Shown: positions 10,538 to 13,182 of the stretch, one piece after another
Layout of the letters: each line of letters begins with the position of its first letter
How positions within the stretch are numbered: position 1 is the stretch's first letter
Origin: Candidatus Nealsoniibacteriota bacterium
GTDB taxonomy: Bacteria; Patescibacteriota; Minisyncoccia; Minisyncoccales; PWPS01
Assembly: GCA_003554915.1 (NCBI GenBank)
Contig: PWHM01000062.1
Coordinates: 1 to 13,182, forward strand
Direction: 5' to 3'
DNA: 13,182 nt
Position numbers and translations under genes: made by a program
Notes under the pieces: generated by a model
Database searches by the model: none
What the model was told of the DNA's origin: nothing
What the model saw: the letters and a program-made list of their open reading frames with translations, nothing else

Positions 10538-13182
10538 ATGGATAAAAAGGATAAAAACGTCATAACTCTCTTGGAAGCCACTTCCGAAGACGTTAATCTG
10601 GTCGGGGGTAAAAACGCTTCCTTGGGAGAAATGATAACAGAACTTACCCCCAAAGGCGTAGCGGTTCCCGGAGGTTTTGCCGTCACGTCAACCGGTTATT
10701 GGAAATATATAAAAGAAAACGAATTGATGGACGATTTGGAAGAAATAATAGAAGAGATGGATCCGACTGATATAAAAAGCTTGCAAAAAGCGGGCAAAAA
10801 GGCCAGAAAACTAATCATGGGGGGAGATTTTTCCGAAGAGCTCGAAAACGATATAATCTCCGCTTACGGAGACATGTGTAAAAAATACGGTAAGAAGGGT
10901 GTTGACGTGGCAATCAGGTCTTCTGCGGTCTGTGAGGATGCTCCGGACGCTTCTTTTGCCGGACAATTCGAGACCTTTCTGAATGTCTCCGGCAAGAAAA
11001 ATATTTTCCAAAAAATTAAGGATTGTTTCGCCTCCGCCTTCAACGACAGAGTTATTTCTTATAGAGAAGAGAAAAACGTAAACCACCTGGAATTCGCCGT
11101 TTCGGTCGGTGTTCAAAAGATGGTTCGCTCGGACAAGGCCTCTTCGGGGGTTATGTTTACCATAGACACCGAAACCGGATTTGACAACATAGTTTTAATA
11201 AACTCCATTTGGGGACTCGGAGAAATGATCGTTCAAGGGGGAATTACTCCCGATGAGTTTTACGTCTTTAAACCTTCTATAGATAAAGAGGGAAAAAATC
11301 CGATAATCAGGAAGGACTTGGGTAGAAAAACTAAAAAATACGTCTATAAAAAAAGAGGCGGCCTCAAGGAAGAAAAGGTTGACGGGAAAAAGCAACTCGA
11401 GTTTTCTCTTGATGACGATGAGATTCAAACCCTGGCCAAATGGGCGACCATAATTGAGGATCACTACGGAAAACCTCAAGATATCGAATGGGCAAAAGAC
11501 GGCGAAACCGATGAGCTTTTCATAGTTCAATCCAGACCGGAAACGGTTCACGCCCCCGACGAGAAACAAACCTACAAGGAGTACAGGGTAAATACCGACA
11601 AAACTCCACTGGTCACCGGAATTGCCGTAGGGGAGAAGATAGGTCAGGGAAAAGTGAAGGTTTTGAAAGACGTTTCCGAAATGGACAAGTTTGAAGAGGG
11701 AGACGTGCTTGTGACCGGAATGACCGACCCGGACTGGGTTTCCATTATGAGAATCGCCTCCGCCATAGTCACAGATGAAGGGGGAAAGACCTGTTTTGCC
11801 GGTGGAACGAAGGTTTTAACCGACGGAGGAGCACTTCCCATAGAAAAGCTGGTGAAGCAGGTCCGGAAGGGAGAAGAATTCAAAGTTCCTTCCCTGAACA
11901 GGGAAACGTTAGAAATAGAGTGGAAGCGGGTGGTCGATGGAATGGAAAGAGAGGCGGAGGTAACGCGAGTGAGCGTTTCCCAAAAGGGAACCGGAAAAAA
12001 TATGTTAGAAGTTACTCCCGATCATGAATTTTTAACCTTTGAAAATAGACAGTTAATTACTAAGGAAATCCAAGAGTTATGTGAAGAAGAAAGAAAAATT
12101 ATTAATCCCGTAAAAATTCCCCGGCTTGACTCTTCGAACTTCTCCGAGGAGTTGGGATACTTATTGGGAGCTATAATCTCCGACGGTCATATTAGCTGGA
12201 GAAAATATGATGGAAAACTTAAAACTCAATTATATTTTATTCAGAAACCCACCGAAGCTAAAGAAGATTTCATCCAAAAGGTTAAGGATTGTTTCAAAAA
12301 AGAGTACGATTATGACCTTACTCAGGTAGAAAAGAAACCCGGAGGCGGAACCATAAAGGGAAGAAAAATTAAAGGGGAGAGAGCAATTTCTTTGAAGTGC
12401 TCAAAGAGGGAGATAATCAGGGATTTTAAGGAAAAACAGGAAAGAGTATCCCAACTTCTTTTAAGAGGAAACCAGGAGTTTGTTCTTAGTTTTTTAGCCG
12501 GTATGGTGGACGGGGATGGAACCTATAATGAAAGTGGAAACAGAATCCAGGTATTTTGCTCCAAAGAAAAAGCAAGTGAAGCGGTGATTTCAGCTTGCTT
12601 GAGAGAGGGAATTAATTTTCAAACGACTAATAACAGAGATATTGATAATATTCAATTGGTCGACGGGGTGGAAAAAATCTTCAAATACACCTCCAGAGTT
12701 AAAGGAGACTACAAAAGAGAAGACATAGGAACAAGGCTGTTTGCCGCTGGTCAATTGTTGGGAGACATAATAGAAAGAGTTAATTACAAAGGGAGAGTTA
12801 AGCCTTACGTAAAAAAGAATTTACTTATCGACGCTGAGAAAATTGAAAGGAATCTTATTCCGATGATTAAGGGTGCTCCCGAAAACCATGAATTAACTAA
12901 AATTGTAAAATCACCTTTGAAAATGTCGAGAGTGAAAAGCCGGGAATCTCTGGGCGAGAAGAGAGTTTACAACATTGAAGTTGAAGATAATCATAATTAT
13001 ACGGTTTTGACCGATAAGGGAACGCCCGTAATGGTTAATAACTGTCATGCTGCTATTGTAGGTCGTGAACTCGGAATTCCCAATATAGTAGGGACGGAAA
13101 ATGCTACCGACAAGCTCGAGACGGGAGAAACCGTTACCGTCGATTGCACCCAAGGATCAACGGGCAGGGTTTTCGAGGGAAA
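10538..13182 (+). CDS. ppsA: Phosphoenolpyruvate synthase with in-frame intein, 3' end beyond window
   Basis: Converts pyruvate, ATP and water to PEP, AMP and phosphate, feeding gluconeogenesis. The frame is open from ATG 10538, 13 bp after the ppaC stop, to the window edge (881 codons), so the C-terminal part is missing. The N-terminal ATP/pyruvate-binding domain shows VGGKNASLGEM (22-32), VAIRSSAVCEDAPDASFAGQ (Arg127), SGVMFTIDTETGF, SIWGLGEMIVQGGITPDEF and DIEWAKDG...FIVQSRPETV. The swivelling phosphohistidine domain follows, with MRIASAIVTDEGGKT up to residue 418; after a 417-residue intein it resumes at 836 as CHAAIVGRELGIPNIVGT, where His837 is the expected phosphohistidine. Removing the intein restores the normal GGxTCHAA motif exactly. 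The missing part should hold the PEP/pyruvate TIM-barrel domain. It is probably the last visible member of the acetyl-CoA synthetase-pyrophosphatase operon. Confidence 0.95.
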   Translation, partial: MDKKDKNVITLLEATSEDVNLVGGKNASLGEMITELTPKGVAVPGGFAVTSTGYWKYIKENELMDDLEEIIEEMDPTDIKSLQKAGKKARKLIMGGDFSEELENDIISAYGDMCKKYGKKGVDVAIRSSAVCEDAPDASFAGQFETFLNVSGKKNIFQKIKDCFASAFNDRVISYREEKNVNHLEFAVSVGVQKMVRSDKASSGVMFTIDTETGFDNIVLINSIWGLGEMIVQGGITPDEFYVFKPSIDKEGKNPIIRKDLGRKTKKYVYKKRGGLKEEKVDGKKQLEFSLDDDEIQTLAKWATIIEDHYGKPQDIEWAKDGETDELFIVQSRPETVHAPDEKQTYKEYRVNTDKTPLVTGIAVGEKIGQGKVKVLKDVSEMDKFEEGDVLVTGMTDPDWVSIMRIASAIVTDEGGKTCFAGGTKVLTDGGALPIEKLVKQVRKGEEFKVPSLNRETLEIEWKRVVDGMEREAEVTRVSVSQKGTGKNMLEVTPDHEFLTFENRQLITKEIQELCEEERKIINPVKIPRLDSSNFSEELGYLLGAIISDGHISWRKYDGKLKTQLYFIQKPTEAKEDFIQKVKDCFKKEYDYDLTQVEKKPGGGTIKGRKIKGERAISLKCSKREIIRDFKEKQERVSQLLLRGNQEFVLSFLAGMVDGDGTYNESGNRIQVFCSKEKASEAVISACLREGINFQTTNNRDIDNIQLVDGVEKIFKYTSRVKGDYKREDIGTRLFAAGQLLGDIIERVNYKGRVKPYVKKNLLIDAEKIERNLIPMIKGAPENHELTKIVKSPLKMSRVKSRESLGEKRVYNIEVEDNHNYTVLTDKGTPVMVNNCHAAIVGRELGIPNIVGTENATDKLETGETVTVDCTQGSTGRVFEG
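11792..13042 (+). mobile_element. Intein with LAGLIDADG homing endonuclease in ppsA
   Basis: A 417-residue protein intron that excises itself and joins the flanking PEP synthase parts. It begins with Cys (protein residue 419) in CFAGGTKVLTDGG (block A). Block B is LEVTPDHEFL with the conserved Thr and His at intein residues 75 and 78. Two LAGLIDADG motifs follow: LGYLLGAIISDG (intein 121-132, acidic residue Asp131) and FLAGMVDGDG (intein 234-243, Asp242), so the endonuclease looks intact. Block F is RVYNIEVEDNHNYTVL and block G is GTPVMVNN, then Cys as the first C-extein residue. The penultimate position, normally His, is Asn. By hand counts, several 60-base stretches of the endonuclease have 17 G+C, against 25 and 32 in two extein stretches, which fits a foreign origin. 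Confidence 0.93.

Noticed and set aside
11792..13042. The insert in ppsA as a frameshift or separate gene
   Set aside because: The frame is continuous on both sides, splice-junction residues and intein blocks are present, and removing it restores the conserved GGKT-CHAA motif exactly.
10811..13153. Several minus-strand frames of 79-124 residues within ppsA and the intein
   Set aside because: All lie opposite a continuous, fully recognisable coding frame and carry no family features.

Overview
The window reads as a bacterial chromosome segment coding on the + strand throughout, about 45% G+C by eye, using TGA as a normal stop. It is packed with small-genome-style operons (4-8 bp gene overlaps, short AT-rich leaders, few clear Shine-Dalgarno sequences) separated by islands of palindromic repeats. 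Bacterial-type enolase and GAPDH sit beside an archaeal-type phosphoglycerate mutase (ApgM), an ADP-forming acetyl-CoA synthetase and a PEP synthase carrying an intein. This mixture, together with GTCATTCCCG..., GTCATTCTGA... and GCCTACCGGCAGGC-type repeats, suggests a Candidate Phyla Radiation (Patescibacteria) or similar fermentative lineage; that assignment is an inference.

Layout. 1-306: 3' end of an unrecognised gene, overlapping by 4 bp an NAD(P)H-hydrate dehydratase (303-1175). 1237-2025: an SDR oxidoreductase. 2026-2493: a 468-bp gene-free island of hairpin repeats. 2494-3405: an AhpF-like thioredoxin reductase. 3406-3578: more repeats. 3579-4781: enolase with a terminator behind it. 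4888-6060: archaeal-type phosphoglycerate mutase. 6151-6393: a small glutaredoxin whose ribosome-binding site lies in a perfect hairpin. 6394-6604: a composite inverted-repeat spacer. 6605-7603: GAPDH, followed by a second copy of a bulged palindrome first seen at 2427. 7660-10524: beta and alpha subunits of ADP-forming acetyl-CoA synthetase, then a Mn-dependent pyrophosphatase, overlapping one another. 10538 to the window end: phosphoenolpyruvate synthase, interrupted at 11792-13042 by a 417-residue intein with a LAGLIDADG endonuclease; the host gene runs off the right edge.

How the genes fit together. GAPDH, ApgM, enolase and PEP synthase cover most of the reversible lower glycolytic/gluconeogenic trunk (no phosphoglycerate kinase or pyruvate kinase is visible). 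Acetyl-CoA synthetase (ADP-forming) would recover ATP while releasing acetate, and pyrophosphatase removes PPi. The thioredoxin reductase, glutaredoxin, SDR and NAD(P)HX repair enzyme deal with redox and nicotinamide cofactors.

The most notable points are the intein placed directly before the catalytic Cys-His of PEP synthase and ending in Asn-Asn rather than His-Asn, altered metal-site residues in ApgM, the hairpin covering the glutaredoxin ribosome-binding site, and a twice-occurring palindrome with a conserved bulge. I found no CRISPR array, rRNA, tRNA, transposase or defence system, and nothing that amounts to a wholly new multi-gene system.
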